From: Gracilimonas sp017641085
GTDB taxonomy: Bacteria; Bacteroidota; Rhodothermia; Balneolales; Balneolaceae
NCBI RefSeq assembly: GCF_046115515.1
Contig: NZ_CP175953.1
Strand: one strand, 5' to 3'
DNA length: 64,000 nt
The position numbers and the translations under genes were made by a program. The notes beneath the pieces were generated by a model. That model ran no database searches. It saw only the letters and a program-made list of their open reading frames with translations, and had not been told where the DNA came from. This document shows, in pieces, positions 20,464-28,751 of the stretch (position 1 is its first letter; each line of letters opens with the position of its first letter).

Positions 20464-22605
20464 TTATGTTTGGCTCTCGATGATTTCCTGAGCAATAGCT
20501 TCAGGTACTTCAGTGTAATCGTAGAATTCCATCGAATATACCGCGCGGCCCTGAGTAGCAGACCTTAAGTCGGTAGAGTAACCGAACATTTCAGAAAGCG
20601 GTACATGAGCCTTAACGACTGAACCTTCATTGTTCGAGTCCATGCTCTGCATGATTCCACGACGACTATTCAAGTCACCGATTACATCTCCCATATATTC
20701 TTCAGGAGTAATGATTTCTACTTTCATTACCGGCTCAAGGATTTTAGGCTTGGCCTTACGGGCTGAATTTCTGAAACCGAGTTTCGCACATAACTCAAAG
20801 CTCAACTGGTCAGAATCAACATCGTGGTAAGAACCGTCATACAAACGAACTCCGATGTTCTCAACAGAGTAGTTAGCCTGGATACCTGCAGATAACGCCT
20901 GCTGGAATCCTTTCATTACAGATGGGATAAATTCACGCGGAATATTACCACCTACAATTTCATTAATAAAAATAAATCCTTCTTCGCGGGTAATTCTGTC
21001 TTCATTACCATCGTAATCTTCAAATTCGGCAATTGGCCCAATCTCGAAAGAGATATCAGCAAATTTACCACGACCACCTGTCTGCTTCTTGTAGATTTCG
21101 CGGTGATCCACTTTTTGTGAAATGGTTTCACGATAAGAAACCTGCGGGGCACCAACATTAGCTTCTACTTTGAATTCTCGTCTCAGACGATCTACAATAA
21201 TCTCGAGGTGAAGCTCACCCATTCCGGCAATAGTGGTCTGACCTGTTTCATGGTCAGTTTTAACCTGGAAGGTAGGATCTTCTTCTGCCAGCTTCTGCAA
21301 TCCAGTAGAAAGCTTTTCACTGTCGGCCTTGGTTTTCGGCTCTACAGCCAGCTTAATAACAGGCTCAGGGAATGTAATTTGCTCCAGAATTACCGGATGA
21401 TCTTCGTCACACAGAGTATCTCCGGTGTGCACTTCTTTAATTCCGATAATAGCAGCAATATCTCCTGCCTGAATGTAGTCTAAATCTTTTTTGTCGTTAG
21501 CGTGCATCTCAAGCAATCGACCAACACGCTCACGATTTCCAGTTGAAGAGTTTAAAATGTACGAACCCTTTTCAAGCCGCCCGGAATATACACGAGCAAA
21601 CGTAAGCCTACCTACATAAGGATCAGTCATAATCTTGAAAGCAAGAGCTGAGAATGGCGCATTTACATCCGGAGCCTTCTTCACTTCTTCTTCAGTTTCA
21701 GGATCTATACCCTTAACTGGAGGAATATCCAGAGGGTTAGGCATGAAATCCAGAACACGATCAAGCAATACCTGAACTCCTTTGTTCTTAAGGGCGGCAC
21801 CTAACATTACCGGTGTTACATCCTTGGAAATAGTTGCTTCACGAAGAGCTTCAATAATTTCTTCAGCACTAATCTCTTCTTCCATCAGGTACTTTTCCAT
21901 CAGGGTATCATTATGATCAGCAACCGCCTCAAGCATAATACCTCGATACTCAGCAGCCTTCTCTTTCAGATCTTCCGGAATCTCAACAACCTCATACTTA
22001 GCACCAAGAGACTCATCATCCCAAATGATGGCGTTCATATTAATAAGGTCAACAACGCCCTGAAAGTCAGCTTCAGCGCCAATTGGAATCTGAATTGGAA
22101 TAGGGTTCGCATTCAGTTTTTCATCAAGCTCGTCAATAACATTGTAGAAGTCAGCTCCTACTTTGTCCATTTTATTAACGAAAGCCATACAAGGAACTTC
22201 GTACTTATTAGCCTGACGCCAAACTGTTTCTGACTGAGGCTGAACAGCTCCCACAGAGTCAAGCACGAAAACCGCTCCATCCAACACACGCAAAGAACGC
22301 TCCACCTCTACGGTAAAGTCAACGTGACCCGGAGTATCAATAATATTAATCCGGTGATCTTTCCAGATACAGTGAGTTGCAGCAGAAGTAATGGTAATAC
22401 CTCGCTCCTGCTCCTGCTCCATCCAGTCCATAGTAGCAGCACCATCATGCACCTCACCAATTCGGTGACTACGACCGGTGTAAAATAAAATACGCTCGGT
22501 TACGGTTGTCTTACCGGCATCGATGTGAGCCATGATACCGATATTCCGCGTCCGGCGGATTTTATCTAAAATTTTTGGATCTGTTTTTTGCTTCGTCTCA
22601 GACAT
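20464..22605 (-). CDS. fusA: Elongation factor G
   Basis: EF-G drives ribosomal translocation with GTP hydrolysis. The 713-aa protein has G1 MAHIDAGKTT at about 25-34, G3 DTPGHVDFTVEVERSLRVLD around 88, G4 FVNKMDKVGADF, and domain IV with SYRETISQKVDHREIYKKQ followed by GGRGKFADISFEI. It is the classical elongation type, separate from TypA elsewhere in the window. It lies between rpsG and tuf. Confidence 0.98.
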   Translation of the reverse strand: MSETKQKTDPKILDKIRRTRNIGIMAHIDAGKTTVTERILFYTGRSHRIGEVHDGAATMDWMEQEQERGITITSAATHCIWKDHRINIIDTPGHVDFTVEVERSLRVLDGAVFVLDSVGAVQPQSETVWRQANKYEVPCMAFVNKMDKVGADFYNVIDELDEKLNANPIPIQIPIGAEADFQGVVDLINMNAIIWDDESLGAKYEVVEIPEDLKEKAAEYRGIMLEAVADHNDTLMEKYLMEEEISAEEIIEALREATISKDVTPVMLGAALKNKGVQVLLDRVLDFMPNPLDIPPVKGIDPETEEEVKKAPDVNAPFSALAFKIMTDPYVGRLTFARVYSGRLEKGSYILNSSTGNRERVGRLLEMHANDKKDLDYIQAGDIAAIIGIKEVHTGDTLCDEDHPVILEQITFPEPVIKLAVEPKTKADSEKLSTGLQKLAEEDPTFQVKTDHETGQTTIAGMGELHLEIIVDRLRREFKVEANVGAPQVSYRETISQKVDHREIYKKQTGGRGKFADISFEIGPIAEFEDYDGNEDRITREEGFIFINEIVGGNIPREFIPSVMKGFQQALSAGIQANYSVENIGVRLYDGSYHDVDSDQLSFELCAKLGFRNSARKAKPKILEPVMKVEIITPEEYMGDVIGDLNSRRGIMQSMDSNNEGSVVKAHVPLSEMFGYSTDLRSATQGRAVYSMEFYDYTEVPEAIAQEIIESQT

Positions 22606-22630
22606 AATACTTATTAATCAATAATCTCTT

Positions 22631-23098
22631 TTAGAATCTAAAGTGAGCAAATGCTTTGTTAGCGTCTGCCATACGGTGCGTTTCATCTTTCTTGCGAACA
22701 GCTCCGCCTTCATTATTTGATGCATCAATCAATTCTCTTGAAAGACGAATTGACATCGACTTATCATTTCTGGAGCGTGCTGCTCTAATGAGCCATCTCA
22801 TTCCAAGAGCCGTTCCTCTTTCCTGACGAACCTCTACAGGCACCTGGTAAGTAGCACCACCAACACGGCGTGACTTAACCTCAACCACCGGTGTTGAATT
22901 TTGCAGAGCGTTGCGGAATACATCGATTCCGGTTTCGCCTGTTTTCTCTTCAATAACTTCAAAAGCCTGATATACAATTTTGCGAGCAACATTTTTCTTA
23001 CCGTCCCGCATCAGGTTGTTCACGAAGCGAGTTACCAGCTTATCCTCAAAGATTGGATCCGCTTGCACATCTCGTTTTTCTGCTGTTTTTCTACGCAT
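22631..23098 (-). CDS. rpsG: 30S ribosomal protein S7
   Basis: S7 nucleates the 30S head and lines the E site. The 155-aa protein starts MRRKTAEKRDVQADPIFEDK and has LVTRFVNNLMRDGKKNVARK and the beta-hairpin GGATYQVPVEVRQERGTALG. It is the second gene of the str section after rpsL. Confidence 0.98.
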   Translation of the reverse strand: MRRKTAEKRDVQADPIFEDKLVTRFVNNLMRDGKKNVARKIVYQAFEVIEEKTGETGIDVFRNALQNSTPVVEVKSRRVGGATYQVPVEVRQERGTALGMRWLIRAARSRNDKSMSIRLSRELIDASNNEGGAVRKKDETHRMADANKAFAHFRF

Positions 23099-23124
23099 GC
23101 TCGATTAATCTTAATTTCTTAATG

Positions 23125-23499
23125 TTACCCTTTCGGCTTCTTAGTGCCATACAAACTACGGCTCTGAGTTCTTCCCTCAACACCCGCAGTATCTAATGTT
23201 CCACGAATAATATGGTATCGAACACCAGGCAAATCTTTTACACGACCGCCACGGATCAATACAATACTGTGTTCCTGTAAGTTGTGACCTTCGCCCGGAA
23301 TGTAAGCCGAAACTTCAATTCCGTTAGTCAAACGTACACGAGCTACCTTACGCAATGCCGAGTTCGGCTTTTTAGGCGTAGTTGTATAAACGCGAGTACA
23401 AACACCACGCTTCTGCGGACAATTCTGTAGCGCAGGAGCAGTTGTTTTACTTACTTTGCTTTTTCTACCTTTTCGTATGAGTTGTTGTATTGTAGGCAC
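23125..23499 (-). CDS. rpsL: 30S ribosomal protein S12
   Basis: S12 tunes decoding accuracy. The 124-aa protein starts at GTG (MPTIQQLIRKGRK) with no upstream Shine-Dalgarno. TTPKKPNSALRKVARV and GEGHNLQEHSIVLIRGGRVK, followed by DLPGVRYH, both carry the wild-type lysines at the positions whose mutation gives streptomycin resistance. The aspartate of GRVKDLPG is the site that MiaB-like RimO methylthiolates in other bacteria. It is the first gene of the operon, 41 bases from the promoter -7 element. Confidence 0.97.
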   Translation of the reverse strand: MPTIQQLIRKGRKSKVSKTTAPALQNCPQKRGVCTRVYTTTPKKPNSALRKVARVRLTNGIEVSAYIPGEGHNLQEHSIVLIRGGRVKDLPGVRYHIIRGTLDTAGVEGRTQSRSLYGTKKPKG

Positions 23500-23539
23500 T
23501 GTTCAATTATTTGGTTATTGCCATCGAATCGAGAGCTTG

Positions 23540-23572
23540 CAAATATAGGCAACGTTACCACATGAATGCAAA
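23540..23572 (-). promoter_or_regulatory. Promoter of the str-S10-spc-alpha operon
   Basis: On the minus strand TTTG (complement 23569-23572) and TATATTTG (complement 23540-23547) are separated by exactly 21 bases. This fits the -33/-7 Bacteroidota-type promoter and matches the rRNA and tRNA-Leu promoters here. The predicted start near 23533 gives a leader of about 35 bases before the GTG of rpsL. Confidence 0.7.
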
Positions 23573-23690
23573 AAATTTATCCGAATTATTTCCTCTTTTT
23601 TCTGAAATACACCTTGATGCCCCATTATTTAAAAATCGAACCCCAAATTTCGATCTTTAGCATATAGATCGATATATAACTTTATATCAG

Positions 23691-25760
23691 TTGAAGCTAA
23701 CCGACTTATCTAACCTGAGTACTAAAAGACTGGATGCTTTAAGCGCTGAGGGCATCCGCTCTGTAAAGGACTTACTTAATTTTTTTCCCCGCCGATACCT
23801 GGATCGAAGCAATACCCAGAAGATAAAGCACCTGGCCGGTTCCGGAGAGGAAATTACCGTTGCCGGAAAGGTGACAGATATAAACATGGCCGGCTACGGC
23901 AAGAAGAAACGCCTCGAAGTTACCATTAATGATGGATCGGGAGATGTAAAAGGAGTTTGGTTCCGGGGAGTCGGATACTTCCGGAAGTATTTTAAGGAAG
24001 GGGATTTCGTGGCTTTTTATGGAGCCGCCAAACGCTACGGCCAATCGATCTCCATTGCTCACCCCGAAGTTGATAAAATCTCTTCCGATGATGACCTCGA
24101 TTCTTTTTCCCGCATCTTTCCCATCTACCCGGGAAGCAAGGCATTAAGCAAAGCCCGCATTACCAGTAAACTGGTTCAAAGCTGGATGGAACAGATTTTG
24201 AACAAGGTAACTCCTGACGAATTTTTACCGGAATCACTTATCGCGGAAATGAAGTTCCCACAACGACCGGAGGCTTACCGGATGATCCACTTTCCGGAAA
24301 CGCATAATGAATACAAGAATGCCTTGAACAGGTTTAAGTTTGAAGAGCTCTTCTTGTTCGAACTGAGCATGGAGAAGATCAACTATACCGTAAAGGAACG
24401 GGCAAACGGTCACCTTTTTAATGAAACCGGCACTTACACTTCCCGCTATTTTAATGAACTGCTTCCGTTTGAATTAACAGACGGTCAGAAAACTTCGCTG
24501 GCTGAAATTAAGAAGGATGTCCGCTCCGGCAAGCAAATGAACCGATTGATTCAGGGAGATGTGGGAGCCGGCAAAACCATTGTTGCCATTGGCGCCATGC
24601 TCATGGCTTTGGACAACGGCTTCCAGGCTGCCTTCCTCGCTCCAACCGAAATCCTTGCCGAACAGCATTACCGCACACTCCGCGAGCACCTTAAAGAATT
24701 AGATGTCAACGTGCGCTTGCTCATCGGTTCACAGAAAAAAGCGTTACGAACCGATATCCTCACTGACATTGAGGGCGGAAATTGCAACATCGTTGTAGGA
24801 ACACATGCCATCATTCAGGAGACGGTTCGCTTTCATAACCTGGGGTTGGCCGTGATTGATGAGCAGCACCGGTTTGGGGTTAAGCAGCGATCGGATCTGC
24901 TTAATAAAGGGAGTCACCCACACATGCTGGTAATGAGTGCCACCCCTATCCCCCGTTCTCTTGCCATGACGGTGTATGCGGATTTGGATGTGTCGGTCAT
25001 TAAAGATTTGCCGGCCGGAAGAAAGCCTATCAAAACCGCCATTCGATCTCATAAAAAAAGAGATGATGTGTACAGCTTTGTTCAACAGGAAGTAGCTGAT
25101 GGCGGACAAGTATATGTAGTTTATCCGTTGGTGGAAGAATCGGAGGCACTGGACCTGAAAGATGCAACGGCAGGATTTGAAAAACTAAAAAAGCAGTTCC
25201 CTGATTTCAATGTCGGGTTGATTCACGGCCGGATGAAAACTGACGAAAAGGATGAAACCATGAAAGCCTTCATCCATAATGAAATTCAGATTCTGGTTTC
25301 TACGACCGTGATCGAAGTTGGGGTGGATGTCCCGAATGCCTCAATTATGATAATCGAACATGCCGAACGTTTTGGTCTTTCGCAGCTTCATCAGCTGCGC
25401 GGACGCATTGGCCGGGGGGAACGACAAAGCTATTGCATCCTGATGCCGGACGTGAAAGTGAGCAAAGCCGGAGCCTTTCGCCTGAAAACCATGGAAGAAA
25501 CCAACGATGGCTTTCGCATTGCCGAAGCCGACCTCAAACTTCGCGGCCCCGGCGATTTCCTGGGCACCAAACAAAGCGGCCTCCCCGATTTCAAGTTTGC
25601 TGACATTGTAGAAGACCAGTTCCTGCTTGCCCAGGCTAAAGAACAGGCCAAGGAATTACTGGGAAGTGATCCCAACCTAAAAACTCCTGAGAACACAGAT
25701 CTTGGTAAAGTGTTCGCCCCCTATTTCAAAGAGAAAGTTCAGTTTTATGGGATGGGGTAG
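23691..25760 (+). CDS. recG: ATP-dependent DNA helicase RecG
   Basis: RecG remodels stalled forks and Holliday junctions. The 689-aa protein has an N-terminal wedge domain (OB fold from about 65 to 155, EEITVAGKVTDINMAGYGKK), Walker A GDVGAGKT at about 290-297, the DEQHRFG motif near 389, MSATPIPRSLAMTVY, and STTVIEVGVDVPNASIMIIE in the second RecA lobe. The only possible start is TTG, because a stop lies 11 codons upstream with no ATG between. It ends KVFAPYFKEKVQFYGMG; a diverged copy of this end occurs at 28546-28599. It is divergent from rpsL. Confidence 0.97.
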   Translation: MKLTDLSNLSTKRLDALSAEGIRSVKDLLNFFPRRYLDRSNTQKIKHLAGSGEEITVAGKVTDINMAGYGKKKRLEVTINDGSGDVKGVWFRGVGYFRKYFKEGDFVAFYGAAKRYGQSISIAHPEVDKISSDDDLDSFSRIFPIYPGSKALSKARITSKLVQSWMEQILNKVTPDEFLPESLIAEMKFPQRPEAYRMIHFPETHNEYKNALNRFKFEELFLFELSMEKINYTVKERANGHLFNETGTYTSRYFNELLPFELTDGQKTSLAEIKKDVRSGKQMNRLIQGDVGAGKTIVAIGAMLMALDNGFQAAFLAPTEILAEQHYRTLREHLKELDVNVRLLIGSQKKALRTDILTDIEGGNCNIVVGTHAIIQETVRFHNLGLAVIDEQHRFGVKQRSDLLNKGSHPHMLVMSATPIPRSLAMTVYADLDVSVIKDLPAGRKPIKTAIRSHKKRDDVYSFVQQEVADGGQVYVVYPLVEESEALDLKDATAGFEKLKKQFPDFNVGLIHGRMKTDEKDETMKAFIHNEIQILVSTTVIEVGVDVPNASIMIIEHAERFGLSQLHQLRGRIGRGERQSYCILMPDVKVSKAGAFRLKTMEETNDGFRIAEADLKLRGPGDFLGTKQSGLPDFKFADIVEDQFLLAQAKEQAKELLGSDPNLKTPENTDLGKVFAPYFKEKVQFYGMG

Positions 25761-25850
25761 CTTTCTGGTTACCCAAATAGCCTAGGAATATCTTATTAAT
25801 CAGAATTGCCATTTAATGATACTTTGCTATACTTAGGTATGCTAAGTTAA

Positions 25851-27746
25851 ATGGTCTGCCTGATGAATCAAGAGTTCCTAAATAAATTAGAATCAATTAT
25901 AGAGTCCAATCTGGATAACGACCAGTTTAGTGTAGAGGATTTAGCGAAAGCAATAGGGCAAAGCAGATCTACCTTACATCGAAAGATTAGTGATCTGACT
26001 GGGCAATCTACCAGCCAGTTTATAAGAGAATACCGGCTGCAGAAAGCTCATGAACTACTATTGAAGCAAGAGGGAAATGTATCTGAAATTGCTTTTAAAG
26101 TTGGTTTTAATAGCTCCTCCTATTTCAGTAAGTGTTTTCATGATTATTATGGGTATCCACCGAATGAAATTCATTCCAAATCGCAGAAATTTGTTCAGGA
26201 GAACCTTGACGAAAACCTTTCAACAAGTATAAACCCTGAAGGTAAAAATAAATTCCGGAGCTCATCCAGGTTACTGATTTTATCCTTAGTAGGTTTTGCC
26301 GTTATTCTTTTGACCTTTTTTTCATTAAACCCTATAAAAACCTCTTCTAATCCGCCTTCCTTGGCGGTATTACCGTTGCATAATTTGACTGGTGAAACGG
26401 ACCAAGATTACTTTGTTGATGGATTACATGATGCGATCACAGGTAAACTCGGTCAGGTAAGTGAACTTCGCGTGATATCGAGAACTTCGACACTCAGATA
26501 TCGTGATACAGATACTAATATCACAGAAATTGCGCGCGAACTAGGGGTCAGAAATTTAATTGAAGGTTCTGTTTACAAAGCCGGAGATAGTGTTAGAATT
26601 CAAATTCAGCTTATTGATGTAGAGCCTGAAGAAAAACACATTTGGGCCAAAAGTTATGCCCGCAATACAGCCAATATCTTTGCTATGCTAAGTGAGGTAA
26701 CGGTTGATATTGCAGAAGGTGTTCACGTTTCGCTAACACCGGAACAGGAACGGCAACTGGCTGTCCCTCGTGAGGTAAATCCTGAAGCTTATAAAGCTTA
26801 CCTTCGTGGCAATTATTATCTCAATCAGTATACACCCGAGACTTACGAGAGAGGCATCAGCTACTTACTCGAAGCAACCAGAATCGATCCTGCGGACCCC
26901 CTTCCGTGGGCTAGGTTAGCATTAGGATATAATATTGCGGGACACGGCATAACCCCACCGGAAGATGCTTATAAACTTGCTCAGGCAGCCGCAGACCGGG
27001 CATTACAAATTGACAGTACGCTTGGTGAGGTTCATTTGGCTCAGGCATTAGTCGATCTTTATGAAACATGGGACTGGGATGCCACAGAAGAAGGATTTAG
27101 AAAGGTTTTTAAATACAACCCGAATATTGCAGAAGCATATGCCCATTATTCTTGGTTCCTTGATTTGATAGAGGCAGATTTTCAGCATGTTATTGATCAT
27201 CAGAAAATAGCTGTTGATTTAGATCCTTTTACTCCTCTTTATTCCACGTATTTAAGTTTTATTTACTCCTCTTATGGTAAATATGATGAAGCCATAAAGG
27301 CCGCGGAAAAGTCTTTATCTATAAATCCAGATTATGCTTATGCATATCATGTATTAGGACTCGCATACTCAGGGAAAGAGATGCATAATAAAGCCATAGA
27401 AGCTCACAAAAAATCAGTCCAGTTGAACCCAAGATGGACCTATGCACTTGGGGCAGCATATGCCGTTGCTGGAAATGAAGACAAAGCATTGTCTATTGCA
27501 GATTCTCTTTCCATGAATCCAATCCCTATCGAGACATGGGGGCTTGCAGAGATTTATGCCACATTAGGCGATTATGAAAAAGCTTTCTCCTGGCTAGATG
27601 AATGCTATAGAATCCGTTTTAGCTGGTATCCATGGATCAATCGAAACCCGCGCTTTAACCCACTAAAGAAAGATCCGAGATTTAAAATTCATCTTGAAAG
27701 ATTAGATTTACCTGAACCTGAAATGCTTACTCTTACACAGTACTGA
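25851..27746 (+). CDS. Transmembrane AraC-type regulator with TolB-like and TPR domains
   Basis: Residues ~10-110 form an AraC/XylS double helix-turn-helix (VEDLAKAIGQSRSTLHRKIS, then EIAFKVGFNSSSYFSKCFHD). One membrane span follows (~140-160, RLLILSLVGFAVILLTFFSL), then a TolB/FlgO-like domain (SLAVLPLHNLTGE, DYFVDGLHDAITGKL, GVRNLIEGSVYK) and TPR repeats to the C-terminus (~310-610). The expected topology is DNA-binding domain inside and sensory half in the periplasm, so it resembles CadC/ToxR-type one-step signalling (inference). ATG at 25863 is an equally good start. It is followed by a lipoprotein gene and flanked by two recG 3' ends; its ligand and targets are unknown. Confidence 0.85.
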   Translation: MVCLMNQEFLNKLESIIESNLDNDQFSVEDLAKAIGQSRSTLHRKISDLTGQSTSQFIREYRLQKAHELLLKQEGNVSEIAFKVGFNSSSYFSKCFHDYYGYPPNEIHSKSQKFVQENLDENLSTSINPEGKNKFRSSSRLLILSLVGFAVILLTFFSLNPIKTSSNPPSLAVLPLHNLTGETDQDYFVDGLHDAITGKLGQVSELRVISRTSTLRYRDTDTNITEIARELGVRNLIEGSVYKAGDSVRIQIQLIDVEPEEKHIWAKSYARNTANIFAMLSEVTVDIAEGVHVSLTPEQERQLAVPREVNPEAYKAYLRGNYYLNQYTPETYERGISYLLEATRIDPADPLPWARLALGYNIAGHGITPPEDAYKLAQAAADRALQIDSTLGEVHLAQALVDLYETWDWDATEEGFRKVFKYNPNIAEAYAHYSWFLDLIEADFQHVIDHQKIAVDLDPFTPLYSTYLSFIYSSYGKYDEAIKAAEKSLSINPDYAYAYHVLGLAYSGKEMHNKAIEAHKKSVQLNPRWTYALGAAYAVAGNEDKALSIADSLSMNPIPIETWGLAEIYATLGDYEKAFSWLDECYRIRFSWYPWINRNPRFNPLKKDPRFKIHLERLDLPEPEMLTLTQY

Positions 27747-27755
27747 TTTCGTTTA

Positions 27756-27785
27756 TTTGCAACATTTCTACATGTGTTTGCAACA
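27756..27785. repeat. 9-bp direct repeat at 21-bp period
   Basis: TTTGCAACA occurs at 27756-27764 and 27777-27785. The 21-bp offset equals two helical turns, the usual geometry for AraC-family half-sites. It lies just after the AraC-type gene and before the hairpin ahead of the lipoprotein gene. An operator role is inference only. Confidence 0.4.
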
Positions 27786-27811
27786 ATAGTTAAGCTCATC
27801 TAAAAAACTTT

Positions 27812-27845
27812 AAAGCCTTTTCAACATATGTGAAGGCTTTTCCTT
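27812..27845 (+). terminator. Terminator after the AraC-type regulator gene
   Basis: AAAGCCTT and AAGGCTTT form a perfect 8-bp stem around 13 bases, followed by a short, interrupted T run (TTTTCCTTTT). It lies 65 bases after the stop of the regulator gene. Confidence 0.7.
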
Positions 27846-27917
27846 TTGCCCACCTGCATATTGATTTAAGCGTAATTGCTAAGCTAAATCATTTGTAATA
27901 AAAGGAACAACATCATT

Positions 27918-28454
27918 ATGAAATCATCAACTATACATACAACCGTAATATTGCTAAGCGGCCTGCTTCTAAGCTGCGCAACAAATTCTGATACAGGGCC
28001 AAAACCATTCACCGCTGAATTTTCCACTACCGGAGGAATACAAATGAATATGTCACCTGAAGAAGTCGCCGGATTCTGTGGTGAAGGTCCTTTCGGTTAT
28101 AACATCCAGGAAGGTACCGGCACTGCTACTGAGTTAGGTACAATCTCATATTACGCAACCTTCTGTGTAGACCTGTCCACATTTGAATCCGGACAAATTG
28201 AGTATTTCAGCACCGAAAATACGGAAGCTTATATAATAGCTGAAAACAGCGATACTCTGTTCCTGCCAGCCCAGACCGGAATTATATCAGCCACCCAGGA
28301 AGAAGGTTATGATGCTGAATTTGTCGGAGAAATGGTTATCACCGAAGGAACCGGACGTTATCGTGATGTACAGCTCGAAGTCTCTGCAACCGGATTAGTG
28401 GTAATGCAACCCGAACGCACTGACCATAACTGGACAGGGACCATCAAATTCTAA
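27918..28454 (+). CDS. Hypothetical lipoprotein
   Basis: A 178-aa exported lipoprotein: a lipoprotein signal peptide ends in LLLSCATNS, with Cys20 as the lipidation site. The mature part is acidic and rich in G, T and E, with alternating hydrophobic stretches suggesting an all-beta fold. The segment GTGRYRDVQLEVSATG resembles motifs in small allene-oxide-cyclase-barrel-like proteins, but I cannot assign a family. Two cysteines (GFCGEG and ATFCVD) could form a disulfide. It has its own upstream terminator and so probably its own promoter. The neighbouring AraC-type regulator is a candidate controller (inference). Confidence 0.75.
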   Translation: MKSSTIHTTVILLSGLLLSCATNSDTGPKPFTAEFSTTGGIQMNMSPEEVAGFCGEGPFGYNIQEGTGTATELGTISYYATFCVDLSTFESGQIEYFSTENTEAYIIAENSDTLFLPAQTGIISATQEEGYDAEFVGEMVITEGTGRYRDVQLEVSATGLVVMQPERTDHNWTGTIKF

Positions 28455-28483
28455 CTTGACGGGGACACAATAAAGCTGACCAA

Positions 28484-28516
28484 TGGGGGCGCACTTTGAT
28501 CGGGCACCCCCCTTTC
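28484..28516 (+). terminator. Probable terminator after the lipoprotein gene
   Basis: GGGGGCGC and GCACCCCC can pair with one internal mismatch around an 11-base loop, followed by CTTTCTT. The T tract is weak, so termination strength is uncertain. Confidence 0.45.
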
Positions 28517-28545
28517 TTAATCGGTCATAATAGGAACTACCTCAA

Positions 28546-28599
28546 AAAGTCTTTACCCCTTATTTTAAAGAGAAGGTGAAGTTCTATGGGATGGGGTGA
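28546..28599 (+). pseudogene. Diverged duplicate of the recG 3' end
   Basis: Read in frame, this encodes KVFTPYFKEKVKFYGMG followed by TGA, against KVFAPYFKEKVQFYGMG followed by TAG at the end of recG (25707-25760). By my count 43 of 54 bases match and most differences are third-position, so both copies evolved as coding sequence. Upstream of the lysine codon the similarity stops. The fragment lies 2.8 kb downstream of the intact recG and brackets the AraC-type regulator and the lipoprotein. The rest of 28455-28751 holds only this fragment and the hairpin at 28484. Confidence 0.8.
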
Positions 28600-28751
28600 G
28601 CTACCCGACTGTAATTCCCCTCTTTAATTGTGCCATTCTAAGGCTTAGATAAATCTCTTACTTAAATTGAACTCATTTTGAGCCTTATTTCTATTCTTCT
28701 CCGTATGTAAGACTGCCTATTAGTATTAACAAAACTACAACAGTCGACACC

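Noticed and set aside
23655..23690. Leaderless promoter for recG from TAACTTTA at 23677-23684
   Set aside because: It misses the final G of TAnnTTTG, no TTG was found at the 21-base spacing, and it would place the start on the TTG codon itself; the evidence is too thin.
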